In this document: positions 1-6,968 of the stretch, one piece after another
Position numbering within the stretch: the stretch's first letter is position 1
Layout of the letters: each line of letters starts with the position of its first letter
NCBI RefSeq assembly: GCF_021044775.1
Contig: NZ_JAJNOQ010000001.1
Coordinates: 414,721 to 478,720 of the forward strand
Length of the DNA: 64,000 bases
Direction of reading: 5' to 3'
Source of the DNA: Paraeggerthella hominis
GTDB lineage: Bacteria > Actinomycetota > Coriobacteriia > Coriobacteriales > Eggerthellaceae
Program-made: the position numbers and the translations under genes
Notes under the pieces: model-generated
Database searches by the model: none
What the model saw: the letters and a program-made list of their open reading frames with translations, nothing else
What the model was told of the DNA's origin: nothing

Positions 1-98
1 ATGTTCAGGCGCTTCATGCACAGCCCCTTGCACACGGAAACCGCAAACGCGTCCATGGACAAACCTACGCCCACCAGCAGCAATTCGACAAAACCCAC
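1..98 (-). CDS. mntP: MntP-type manganese efflux pump, 5' end only
   Basis: The minus strand reads GTG then GFVELLLVGVGLSMDAFAVS, matching the first transmembrane segment of MntP (DUF204) manganese exporters, whose hallmark is the SMDAFAVS motif. Only the first 32 codons are present; the gene runs off the left edge. The GTG start is chosen because an AGAGGA ribosome-binding site lies 8 bases upstream. No room is left upstream for a yybP-ykoY manganese riboswitch before the terminator at 167-188. The family exports Mn2+ across the inner membrane; this is inferred from the short N-terminus only. Confidence 0.75.
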   Translation of the reverse strand, partial: MGFVELLLVGVGLSMDAFAVSVCKGLCMKRLN

Positions 99-166
99 AG
101 CGCAATCCTCTCGTCCGCCTTCGACCCCAGCAAACCCCGTGCGGCCTCTTCCCCGCATCAGGGCAT

Positions 167-188
167 AAAAATACCGGCGCGCGCCGGT
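167..188 (-). terminator. Intrinsic terminator after the mutY operon
   Basis: The 16-base palindrome ACCGGCGCGCGCCGGT (173-188) is followed on the minus strand by ATTTTTA. It lies downstream of mutY and just upstream of mntP, so it probably ends the AAA-like/Rrf2/mutY transcript. Confidence 0.6.
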
Positions 189-371
189 TGCGGAAATGCA
201 CGGTGCGACGCCTTCGTCACACCGCGAGTCTTGTCATTTAATGCTGGCCAGCTTCGTCCGAAGCAGTATGTTGACCCAGCCACGCCGTACGGCGCCGACT
301 ACTCCCCCACGGGATTGAGGTATTTTACCACAGAGACCCGCTCGCGCGCCCGTCTTTTAGCGGACCGCGCG

Positions 372-1250
372 CTACGCCCGGAAGACGCCTTCTTCTTGGC
401 GGAAGAACCCTTCTCGCATCAGGTCGTTTACGATGGACTCGAACGTCTCGGCATCCACGCCGTCGCGGCCCGCCGCGCGCTCGAACGCATCCAGGCGAGC
501 GGCCAGATCGTCGAAGCCGATGCCCGGCTCGGCCAACACCACGCGCACCAGCTCGGCGCGCTTCTGACGGCGCGACCCGTCGAACGTCGATTGCCGCGCG
601 TAATGGGCGCTGCGCCGCGAGGGATTGGCGACAAGCGTTTTCAGATGCGCGCCGTAATCCAGAAGCGCGTAGTACCAGGCGCGCGCATCGTCTTGCGGGC
701 ACGTAGCGGCCACGAGCGGCGTCAATTCCCGATCGGACACCTTGTCGCGCTGGGGGAACACCTCATGCAGAAACACCGTGCGCACGTTCGTCTCAATGTA
801 GATCGAAGGCTTGCCGAACGCGAACGCCATGACGCCGGCCGCCGTAGCCGGGCCGATGCCGGGAAGCTGCTGCAGCTGTTCGGCCGTGTCGGGAAGGGCG
901 CCGCCATGGGTGGCGGAGCATTCCTCGCACGCGCGCTTGAGAGCAAGGGCGCGCCGGTTGTAGCCAAGCCCCTGCCATTGCGCCAGAACATCGGCGGTGC
1001 CGGCCGCAGCCAGCGCGTCGACCGTGGGAAACAGCGACATCCAGCGCTCCCAATGCTTCAGCACGCGCGTCACTTGCGTCTGCTGAAGCATGACCTCCGA
1101 AACCAAAACCGCGTAGGGATCGTCCAGATAGCGCCAAGGCAGCTCCCGATAGCGCAGCGCGCCCTCTTCGCGAACCTTGGCCTCGAACGCCTCGCGAGCT
1201 AACGGAGCGTCGGCGGGCCACGAAGGCGAATCGAAACCCGCTACGCGCAC
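372..1250 (-). CDS. mutY: A/G-specific adenine glycosylase (MutY type), lacking the Fe-S cluster
   Basis: Base-excision repair glycosylase that in this family removes adenine opposite 8-oxoguanine. The GTG at 1250 is chosen because it overlaps the Rrf2 stop, has a GGAAAG site upstream, and gives a 292-residue protein beginning just before the conserved domain. The helix-hairpin-helix LPGIGPATA and the VMLQQTQV motif with its Glu (about residue 52) are present. Where E. coli MutY has DGNV with the catalytic Asp, this protein has ETNV (Glu about 153). The four cysteines of the [4Fe-4S] loop are absent: the region after DYGAHLK reads NPSRRSAHYARQ. There is also no C-terminal NUDIX-like 8-oxoG-recognition domain. 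It resembles clusterless MutY-like proteins of anaerobes. Last gene of a three-gene operon. Confidence 0.85.
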   Translation of the reverse strand: MRVAGFDSPSWPADAPLAREAFEAKVREEGALRYRELPWRYLDDPYAVLVSEVMLQQTQVTRVLKHWERWMSLFPTVDALAAAGTADVLAQWQGLGYNRRALALKRACEECSATHGGALPDTAEQLQQLPGIGPATAAGVMAFAFGKPSIYIETNVRTVFLHEVFPQRDKVSDRELTPLVAATCPQDDARAWYYALLDYGAHLKTLVANPSRRSAHYARQSTFDGSRRQKRAELVRVVLAEPGIGFDDLAARLDAFERAAGRDGVDAETFESIVNDLMREGFFRQEEGVFRA

Positions 1251-1822
1251 GGCTGCGGGCTTTCCGGGTTCGCGTCGTCCGGAGCCTCGACGGTCAGATG
1301 AGCGCAGGAAACCGAGCAGCTTGCCACCCTGCACGCCTCGGGCCGAGCGTCGGCTGGCGCATGCACGGGAGCCTCCTTGCCGCGAGCCTTCGCAAGAGCC
1401 GCCTCCACCACGGGATGCGTTGCCCCCAACTCGATCAAATCCTTGAGCGTAATGGAGCCGAAGTAATCGTTGAGCAGGCGATCCGCGCCCTGCCACAGCT
1501 TGTTGTACGCACAGGATTTCTGCTTCTCGCAATACTCGGGGTCCAGCACGCACAACGACACGCTCACCGGACCCTGGATAGCCTCCAGGACCTCGAGCAG
1601 CGTGACCTCCGCAGGATCGCAATTGAGAGCCAGGCCGCCGCGCGCTCCGCGCACCGTTTTGATAAGCCCGCCCTTGACCAAGTCGTGCTGAATGCTGCGC
1701 GCGAACGCGTAAGGGATGTCCTCGTCTTCGGCGATATCGGACACCGACACGTAAGCGTCGCCGCTTTTATAAGCGGCACGAAGTATCCTGCAAGCGTAAT
1801 CGCAGCGTCGCGTGATGTCCAT
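1241..1822 (-). CDS. Rrf2-family transcriptional regulator
   Basis: 193 residues. The N-terminal winged helix (MDITRRCDYACRILRAA, then RGARGGL) is the Rrf2/IscR/NsrR signature. Cysteines at about 91, 98 and 104 (CVLDPEYCEKQKSC) match the spacing used to bind an Fe-S cluster in the family, so it may sense iron-sulfur status, nitric oxide or redox state. A C-terminal tail after residue 145 adds further cysteines (CRVASCSVSC) and is not part of the core fold. It follows the AAA-like gene by 3 bases and overlaps the mutY start. An AAGAGGG site lies about 7 bases before the ATG. Confidence 0.85.
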   Translation of the reverse strand: MDITRRCDYACRILRAAYKSGDAYVSVSDIAEDEDIPYAFARSIQHDLVKGGLIKTVRGARGGLALNCDPAEVTLLEVLEAIQGPVSVSLCVLDPEYCEKQKSCAYNKLWQGADRLLNDYFGSITLKDLIELGATHPVVEAALAKARGKEAPVHAPADARPEACRVASCSVSCAHLTVEAPDDANPESPQPCA

Positions 1823-1825
1823 CGA

Positions 1826-3376
1826 TTATCCCTCTTCCCCTTTCAGCAGGTCCTCCAAGTGCTCGAGGTCGCGGCGAAAATCGCTGATCACCGCGTTTTC
1901 AAGCGCACGGTATTCCTCCGAATCGAGCGGCTGGTAGGCCGCCATCTTGTCGAACAGATTGTCCGCCGTCACCGGCACGTAGCGCCGCGCCATAAGGCTT
2001 GCCTTGTAGGCTTCCTCCACGGCCTCCCGCGCCGCCATGTAGATGTCGTAGCGAGGCATCTGGGCAGAATAGCGCACGAGGGCCGCCTGGTCGACGCCGC
2101 GCAGCGAAGGATGCTCGCGCGCGATCTCCATCCAGATGTCCGCGCGCTCCGACGCCGTGGGAAAATCGATGTCGACGATGGACAGCGGCTCCAGAAGATC
2201 GTAGAAGAACGGTTCGATCTCCCCCGCTTCGGACGCAGACGCCAGCACGAACACGTCGGGGTTCTCGACAGCCGAGCGTATGAGGTTGATGGCCTCGCGC
2301 GCGCCGCGGGACAAACTTGCCATGAGGAAGCCGCCGAGATCGTCCCCCGCAGGCTCGGACACCGGCGACGCCCACAGGTCAAGATCCTCCAGCAGCAGAA
2401 CGCCCGCGCCTTCGAAGGCGTTGCGAGCCGCGTTCAACTGGGGCTGGCGGTCGGCCTGGGCCATCACGCACAGGACGGGCATGCCCTGCAGGTTCTCCTC
2501 CATGCGCATGCGCAGCGCAGGCAAGCCCAGCTCGCCTAGCGTGGCAACCATGAACCGGTTCGCATCCTCGCGCGCCGGCGAGCGGAACAGCAGCGCGTCG
2601 GCGGCGGGCATGCGATCCAGCCCGTGCCGCGCGTTCAGCTGCCTGACCAGCTCTTGGAACTGGGGGTCGCCCTGCATGCCCACCCCGAAATCGCGCATGA
2701 GCGCCACTGTTCGATCGTATCCCACCAGCTCTCGATACGTGATGCGCTCGAGCGTGGAAAGAACGGCCGCGCTGTCGGCGTCATGGCCGGTCGCATCCGC
2801 GCTTTCCTCCGACGCCGCTTCGACCTCGCCGGAAGAAGACGCGTCTTCGGAACCTGCCGACGCATCTTTTTCGGCGGGCACGGCCGCTTCGGGAGCGTCC
2901 TTCGCCTTCCCGGCGCGCTGCGCCGGGGCGGTCACGTGCTCGACGCGCAGCAGGCGCGCGCCGTCAAGGCCCAGAAAGTCCTGCGAGATGAGGTCCGTCA
3001 TGTCCTCCAGGTCCTCGCGTGAAAGGCCGAACTCCTGCAGCTTGTCGAGAGCCAGGCCCTGCAGCTGCTCGGCGCAGGAGACCGTTTCGTCGGAAGACAG
3101 GTACGGCTCCAACCGCTCGAACACGTATTCGGCAATCGAGCGCTCCTTGAGCGCGCAGGCAAGCGCCCACGCCTGCTTGAGGCCTTCGAGCGCCGCCTCG
3201 TCGGGCGCCGTGCCGTCGGTGCGGCGCGCCTGCTCGAAAGCGGCAAGGTACAGGTGCATCCCCAGCACCGCATCGCCCGCTGCGCAAGCCTGCGCGGCTC
3301 GGCGAAGGTACTCGCTGGATGAATTTTCGTGCTCGTCGTTTTGGCTGGGCGAGCTGTTCGCGTCGTTCTCGAGCAT
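1826..3376 (-). CDS. Degenerate AAA+-like protein, function unknown
   Basis: 516 residues from the ATG at 3376, chosen because a perfect AAAGGAGGT site precedes it. The N-terminal 150 residues look helical and TPR-like. An acidic Ala/Glu/Ser-rich linker follows. The C-terminal half resembles an AAA+ module: a Walker-B-like strand GVLLLEDLDLW near residues 325-335, a sensor-like strand DVFVLASAS, and a lid-like helical region after FPTASERADIW. The expected Walker A loop is replaced by LLFRSPAREDANRF, so ATP hydrolysis is doubtful. It heads the operon with the Rrf2 regulator and mutY. I do not recognise a characterised homologue. Confidence 0.7.
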   Translation of the reverse strand: MLENDANSSPSQNDEHENSSSEYLRRAAQACAAGDAVLGMHLYLAAFEQARRTDGTAPDEAALEGLKQAWALACALKERSIAEYVFERLEPYLSSDETVSCAEQLQGLALDKLQEFGLSREDLEDMTDLISQDFLGLDGARLLRVEHVTAPAQRAGKAKDAPEAAVPAEKDASAGSEDASSSGEVEAASEESADATGHDADSAAVLSTLERITYRELVGYDRTVALMRDFGVGMQGDPQFQELVRQLNARHGLDRMPAADALLFRSPAREDANRFMVATLGELGLPALRMRMEENLQGMPVLCVMAQADRQPQLNAARNAFEGAGVLLLEDLDLWASPVSEPAGDDLGGFLMASLSRGAREAINLIRSAVENPDVFVLASASEAGEIEPFFYDLLEPLSIVDIDFPTASERADIWMEIAREHPSLRGVDQAALVRYSAQMPRYDIYMAAREAVEEAYKASLMARRYVPVTADNLFDKMAAYQPLDSEEYRALENAVISDFRRDLEHLEDLLKGEEG

Positions 3377-3548
3377 GTACCCAACCTCCTTTGCGTATGG
3401 TATCTGCACATCGTGCGCAAAAATGACTATGTTGAGGTCACATTTTACCCGATAGAGACGCATGCGGCGCGGCATGCACTCAAAACCCAAAAACACTGCG
3501 GCTGGGAATCAAGGGGCGGGCGAACCGAAAACGCCGAAACCCAAGAGG

Positions 3549-4340
3549 CTACCAGTCGAGGATGCTCCATCCGCACGCGCGCGCCGTACGGGTGAGCGGG
3601 CGGTCCGGCGTGACGGCGAACGCCTGTTTCGCGGCGCCCAAAACCACGCGGTCGGAATGATGGTCGCCGTACGCGGCAGCCAGCTCCCACTTGCCGGGGC
3701 CGAAATGCTCGTCGCCGAAGCGCTGCACCGCAGCCAGCTTCTCCTCGCCTTCGACCGGAAGCCCCTCCACGCGGCGCTCGTAGGTGCCGTCAGGAGCAAC
3801 GCACATGCGCGTGGACACCTGGTGCGCGAAGGGGTGGTGCTCCATGGCGCGCAGGATAATGGGTTCGAAGGTGGCGGAAACCACCAGCACCACGTCGCCC
3901 GCTTCCGCATGGGCGCGCATGGCGGCGTCGGCCTGCGGACGGAAAATCGGCGCAATGCTGTGGTCGTAGAAGTCGGCCAGAAACGCGTCGACTTTCTTGG
4001 CAGGCCAGCCCTCGAAAGCCGTGAACACCAGCCCGCGCACGCGCGCCTCGTTCTGCGGAAGGCGCAGCTTGTAGGCAGCCGCCCATAGCAGGATGCGCGA
4101 GACCACGCGCTTGCGCAGAAGGCCCAGCTTCATGAGATGGGCGACCAGCAAGACCGGGGAGTTGCCGTCAATGCTCGTACCGTCGAAATCGAACACCGCC
4201 AACTGCACGGGCGCGTCGGAATCGGTCGACCCCGTTTGGCCGCGCACGCCTGCGGGTGCAACAACCCCCGCGCCCTCCTGATTCGGCTTCGCTTCAACGT
4301 TCGGTTCTACGTTCGCGCTCTGATCCCCGCTCCGGGACAT
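3549..4340 (-). CDS. HAD-superfamily phosphatase, SerB-like subfamily IB
   Basis: 263 residues. Motif I is DFDGTSID with the two aspartates near 51 and 53, motif II is VVSAT, and motif III/IV is the GDHHSD stretch near 225. This is the phosphoserine-phosphatase-like IB pattern (as in HAD-IB hydrolases acting on phosphoserine or phospholipid precursors). The first about 45 residues are a low-complexity extension before the domain. Substrate cannot be told from sequence. It is the last host gene before the prophage left end and stands alone. Confidence 0.85.
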   Translation of the reverse strand: MSRSGDQSANVEPNVEAKPNQEGAGVVAPAGVRGQTGSTDSDAPVQLAVFDFDGTSIDGNSPVLLVAHLMKLGLLRKRVVSRILLWAAAYKLRLPQNEARVRGLVFTAFEGWPAKKVDAFLADFYDHSIAPIFRPQADAAMRAHAEAGDVVLVVSATFEPIILRAMEHHPFAHQVSTRMCVAPDGTYERRVEGLPVEGEEKLAAVQRFGDEHFGPGKWELAAAYGDHHSDRVVLGAAKQAFAVTPDRPLTRTARACGWSILDW

Positions 4341-4458
4341 GGCATTCCATTCTCATCGTGTCGACGGAGCCGCGCCCTTGGCGCGGCGGACGGGAGCTCG
4401 CATGCAGGCCCCCGCCCGCCGCGCGCTACCCCTCGCTCCCGTCGTTGCATGCAACGAA

Positions 4459-4465
4459 TTGAGAA
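4459..4465. other. Candidate attL core (TTGAGAA)
   Basis: TTGAGAA here is repeated as TTGAGAA at 39601-39607, at the other end of the element. The flanks are also alike: AATTGAGAAGTATA here and AGTTGAGAATTATA there. Read on the minus strand this copy sits in a GAGTT-TA context that mimics the ABC-exporter 3' coding end. A second, inverted copy (TTCTCAA) is at 4481-4487. The identity is short, so the exact boundary is uncertain. Confidence 0.4.
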
Positions 4466-4601
4466 GTATAACTCTTTAATTCTCAATACGCTAGGTATGC
4501 TACCAACTGGTGTTTTAGATTCGCCAATGCTAGAAAAGCTCGCAAAAACGCCAACTTAGGATATGCGAAGGATATGGGAAAGCGTCGAAAAGGAGACCGA
4601 A

Positions 4602-4733
4602 ATGAAGAAGATGAAGAAGAAACGCTGCTACGCTCTAGCCGATTACATGGAGGCGGCTGCATGTTCCGACGACCCGAGCGACCGCGTCGCGGCGTGCCCG
4701 GTGGCCGCCGCACAGAGCTTATCAAGCCCGTAA
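4602..4733 (+). CDS. Small Cys-containing peptide at the prophage left end (43 aa)
   Basis: ATG with an AAAAGGAG site 8 bases upstream opens a 43-codon frame: a Lys/Arg-rich start (MKKMKKKRCYALADYMEAAA) followed by a segment with two more cysteines. It is the only plus-strand gene at this end of the prophage and runs toward the lysin gene. Its position next to attL, opposite to the late genes, is typical of genes expressed in the lysogen. No function is recognised, and being so short it could still be chance. Confidence 0.4.
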   Translation: MKKMKKKRCYALADYMEAAACSDDPSDRVAACPVAAAQSLSSP

Positions 4734-4751
4734 ATCGAACCCCAAACGCAA

Positions 4752-4784
4752 AAAAATAGGGCGCACCCGTCATGGATGCGCCCT
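4752..4784 (-). terminator. Terminator after the lysin gene
   Basis: Stem AGGGCGCA/TGCGCCCT with an 11-base loop (4758-4784) is followed on the minus strand by ATTTTTT. It sits 8 bases past the endolysin stop and ends the late transcript. Confidence 0.8.
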
Positions 4785-4791
4785 CTTCGCT

Positions 4792-5592
4792 TCATTGCTT
4801 GCGCAAGTACTCCTCGCCCCCGTCGGCGGTCCCCACGGCGATGTAGCGCGTCTCCCCCGTCCAGGACGTGTAGCGGCCCCACAGGTAGCCGTCGGACACC
4901 TCGCCCCACTCGTCGAGCGCGACCGTCTCTCCCTCGGCGTACGACGCGACCACGGCCCCCGACATGCCCGGAGCGTCGCGCACGTTGAGCGAGTCGGCGA
5001 CGCACTCGTAGGTGCCGCCGGCGACTCCCGACGGCGCGGGAGCTGGCTGCGAGGGCTGCGCCCCTCCCCCGTCGGCCTTGCCGTTGTACGCGAGGATTCC
5101 GTCCCACGGAAAGTCGTAGTACGGGCGCATCAGGCTCTCGCCGCCGGTCTGGTCGCCGACCTGCCCGCCGACGATGCCGCCGAACTCGTTGGACAGGTAC
5201 TCGGACAGCATGTCGGGCACGGCGCTCTGGCACATGGCCGTATGGTTGGCCTCGTTGAGGTAGATATCCCCTCGCTTGGCTACGTAGCCGTCGCCCATCG
5301 GGTGCCACTCGAACAGCCCGGAGCCGACGAACACGGCGCGCATGTCGCCGGTGTACGTCGCGGCATCCAGCGCGCCCTCGTAGGCGCTGCCGCGCAGGGC
5401 CTCGCGCCAGCAGTCGATGACGGAGCTGGCGCAGTCTCGGTCGCCGACGGCGAACGGCGCGCGCACCCCCTCGCACTCCCACCACTCGACGGGGCCGGAA
5501 CCCCACCGCCCGTCGCCCTGGGTGTATCCGAACCGGCAATCGTCCACCTGGCGGCGGTGGGACGTCGCCGCGATATTCGCGCGATCAGGCAT
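4792..5592 (-). CDS. Phage endolysin: NlpC/P60-type amidase with C-terminal SH3 domain
   Basis: 266 residues. The N-terminal domain matches the bacteriophage peptidoglycan hydrolase (Amidase_5/NlpC-P60-like) pattern: a catalytic Cys at about 54 in GDRDCASSV and a His at about 117 in NEANHTAM. A Pro/Ala/Gly linker follows near residue 180. The last 75 residues (YECVADSLNVRDAPG) form an SH3b cell-wall-binding domain. It cleaves host peptidoglycan at the end of the lytic cycle. It overlaps the holin gene by 8 bases and has no signal peptide, so it depends on the holin for release. Confidence 0.85.
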   Translation of the reverse strand: MPDRANIAATSHRRQVDDCRFGYTQGDGRWGSGPVEWWECEGVRAPFAVGDRDCASSVIDCWREALRGSAYEGALDAATYTGDMRAVFVGSGLFEWHPMGDGYVAKRGDIYLNEANHTAMCQSAVPDMLSEYLSNEFGGIVGGQVGDQTGGESLMRPYYDFPWDGILAYNGKADGGGAQPSQPAPAPSGVAGGTYECVADSLNVRDAPGMSGAVVASYAEGETVALDEWGEVSDGYLWGRYTSWTGETRYIAVGTADGGEEYLRKQ

Positions 5593-5905
5593 TGGGGGCC
5601 TCCTTCTCCGCCGGGGCGAGCGCAGCCTGCACGGTGGCCTTGTCCGACGTGGTGGCCGTCACCTGCTTGGTCGTCACCACTTGGTTGATGGTCTGCGCGC
5701 TCGCGGCGCTCTTGCCGTCAACGTACGCTTCGGCTGCGGCGTAGATGGCCGCGCTGAACATGGTGCAGACCATGCCCGTGGTTGCGAGCGCCGTGTTGTC
5801 GGTAGCCAAGCCCGCTACGCTGCCGCCGACGGACGCGAGGGCCGCTGCCGTCGCGATCCAGAACTTGCGGCTGGTCAGCTTCTGCAAGATCTCTTCCTTG
5901 GTCAT
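5585..5905 (-). CDS. Phage holin
   Basis: 106 residues with a charged N-terminus (MTKEEILQKLTSRKFW), two hydrophobic segments (about 14-35 and 42-60) and a soluble C-terminal tail rich in Thr and Ala. Size, topology and the 8-base overlap with the endolysin gene match small holins that permeabilise the membrane to time lysis. Identity rests on topology and position, not on a strict motif. Confidence 0.75.
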   Translation of the reverse strand: MTKEEILQKLTSRKFWIATAAALASVGGSVAGLATDNTALATTGMVCTMFSAAIYAAAEAYVDGKSAASAQTINQVVTTKQVTATTSDKATVQAALAPAEKEAPNA

Positions 5906-6219
5906 TTCGATTCCTCCTTCTGCGCGTGCTTCGCGCTTTCGATTTGCGCTTCTTCCTCGAAATCGGGGACGTCCGCGATCCCCAGCTTGGACAAGAAGGG
6001 GTTGGGCCTCTTCTGCGGGAGCGCGCTCCCCTCCTTCGCCATCTTCAGCCGCGCCAGGCTCACCGTCTCCACGATGAACAGCGCGGCGGTGCCGTACGTC
6101 ACTTCAGGCGGCAGGAACGCCCCTATGGCTAGTCGGCACCACGCCTGGAGCAGGACGTACGCCGTCCAAGTCAGGTACATGAGCGCGATGATGACCGTGC
6201 TCCCCTTGGGCTTTCTCAC
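5902..6219 (-). CDS. Small phage membrane protein in the lysis cassette
   Basis: 105 residues from a GTG at 6219 that overlaps the previous stop (GTGA), with a TTGGAGGA site 5 bases upstream. Two hydrophobic stretches (VIIALMYLTWTAYVLLQAW and a weaker one in the 45-65 region) precede an acidic, Lys/Glu-rich C-terminus. It sits between an XhlA-like gene and the holin, so it may be a second holin, an antiholin or a spanin-like accessory. No family is recognised. Confidence 0.6.
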   Translation of the reverse strand: MRKPKGSTVIIALMYLTWTAYVLLQAWCRLAIGAFLPPEVTYGTAALFIVETVSLARLKMAKEGSALPQKRPNPFLSKLGIADVPDFEEEAQIESAKHAQKEESK

Positions 6220-6470
6220 TTGTCCTCCAAACGGTCGATGCTGTTGAACAGCGTCTTGAACTTCTCGTCGCACTGTTTCGGCTGCTGTTCGAGCTTGAAC
6301 ACGCGCTCGATGACGCCGTTGTGCTTCTCGACGTGCGCCGACAGGTCGACGACGTCCTTCTTCACGCCCTCGATCCGCTCGGCCATTACGGCCGACTGCT
6401 TGCTGTTCGCGACGATGACGCCGATCAGCGTGACCGCGCCCGTGATGCAGGCGGCTATGATCGCCTCCAA
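6216..6470 (-). CDS. Hemolysin XhlA-like phage protein
   Basis: 84 residues from a TTG at 6470, preceded by GGGGAGGTGA five bases upstream. An N-terminal membrane helix (AIIAACITGAVTLIGVIV) is followed by a heptad-patterned coiled coil (MAERIEGVKKDVVDLSAHVEKH and onward). This layout is like XhlA/DUF-type proteins found beside holins in Gram-positive prophages. First gene of the lysis cassette, just after a terminator. Confidence 0.65.
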   Translation of the reverse strand: MEAIIAACITGAVTLIGVIVANSKQSAVMAERIEGVKKDVVDLSAHVEKHNGVIERVFKLEQQPKQCDEKFKTLFNSIDRLEDK

Positions 6471-6490
6471 GGAATCACCTCCCCTCTTGC

Positions 6491-6522
6491 AATAAGAAAG
6501 CCCCGCGAAAGCTCGCAGGGCT
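6491..6522 (-). terminator. Terminator between tail and lysis genes
   Basis: Stem AGCCCTGCGA/TCGCGGGGCT with a short loop (6499-6522) is followed on the minus strand by TTCTTATT. It separates the tail operon from the lysis cassette, so lysis genes need readthrough or antitermination. Confidence 0.7.
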
Positions 6523-6556
6523 CAACTGATCTGATATCGTTCGTCGACGGATGCTC

Positions 6557-6955
6557 TTATTGCGGATCGCCAGGATCTTGGCCTGATTCGAGCACGTCGG
6601 ACGCGCCATCGAACTCCGGAAGTCCCTTCAGGTAGCCGTATGCGGCTTCGACCGTCATGGACTGGTCGTACGGCGTGTCGTACACGTTCGTTTCGATAAA
6701 CACGTTCATAGGCTCCTGCGCCGTCATGAGCAGGGCTTCCTCGTCCTCCGTCAGCTCTTCCTTCCCCTTGCGCGCCAGATCGTCGCGGCGCGCGGCCTCT
6801 TCGTACCATGCCTTCTCCTCGATCCGCTTGCTTCTCGACGTGTAAGAGGCTACTTCGATGGTGTTCTGCACGTTCGTAACGACGTTCACGCCGACGATTC
6901 GGTGGTAGTTGGTCGACACGCCGTTGTCCAAGACTATTCGTTTGCTCAATGCCAT
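6557..6955 (-). CDS. Phage protein after the tail fibre gene, unknown function
   Basis: 132 residues; an AAGGAGG site lies upstream of the ATG. The start MALSKRIVLDNGVSTNYHRIVGVNV is a pattern seen in small proteins at the 3' end of Gram-positive siphophage tail modules. The middle is charged and helical, and the C-terminus is acidic. Likely tail-tip associated or a fibre chaperone; this is inferred from position. Confidence 0.55.
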   Translation of the reverse strand: MALSKRIVLDNGVSTNYHRIVGVNVVTNVQNTIEVASYTSRSKRIEEKAWYEEAARRDDLARKGKEELTEDEEALLMTAQEPMNVFIETNVYDTPYDQSMTVEAAYGYLKGLPEFDGASDVLESGQDPGDPQ

Positions 6956-6968
6956 GCTTCTCGCCTCC

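Noticed and set aside
231..1202. Long open frame opposite mutY on the plus strand
   Set aside because: It is the high-GC shadow of mutY, with Arg-rich composition and no ribosome-binding site.
4483..4773. 96-residue minus-strand frame between attL and the lysin gene
   Set aside because: It runs through the terminator and the att region, has no ribosome-binding site, and conflicts with the plus-strand peptide.
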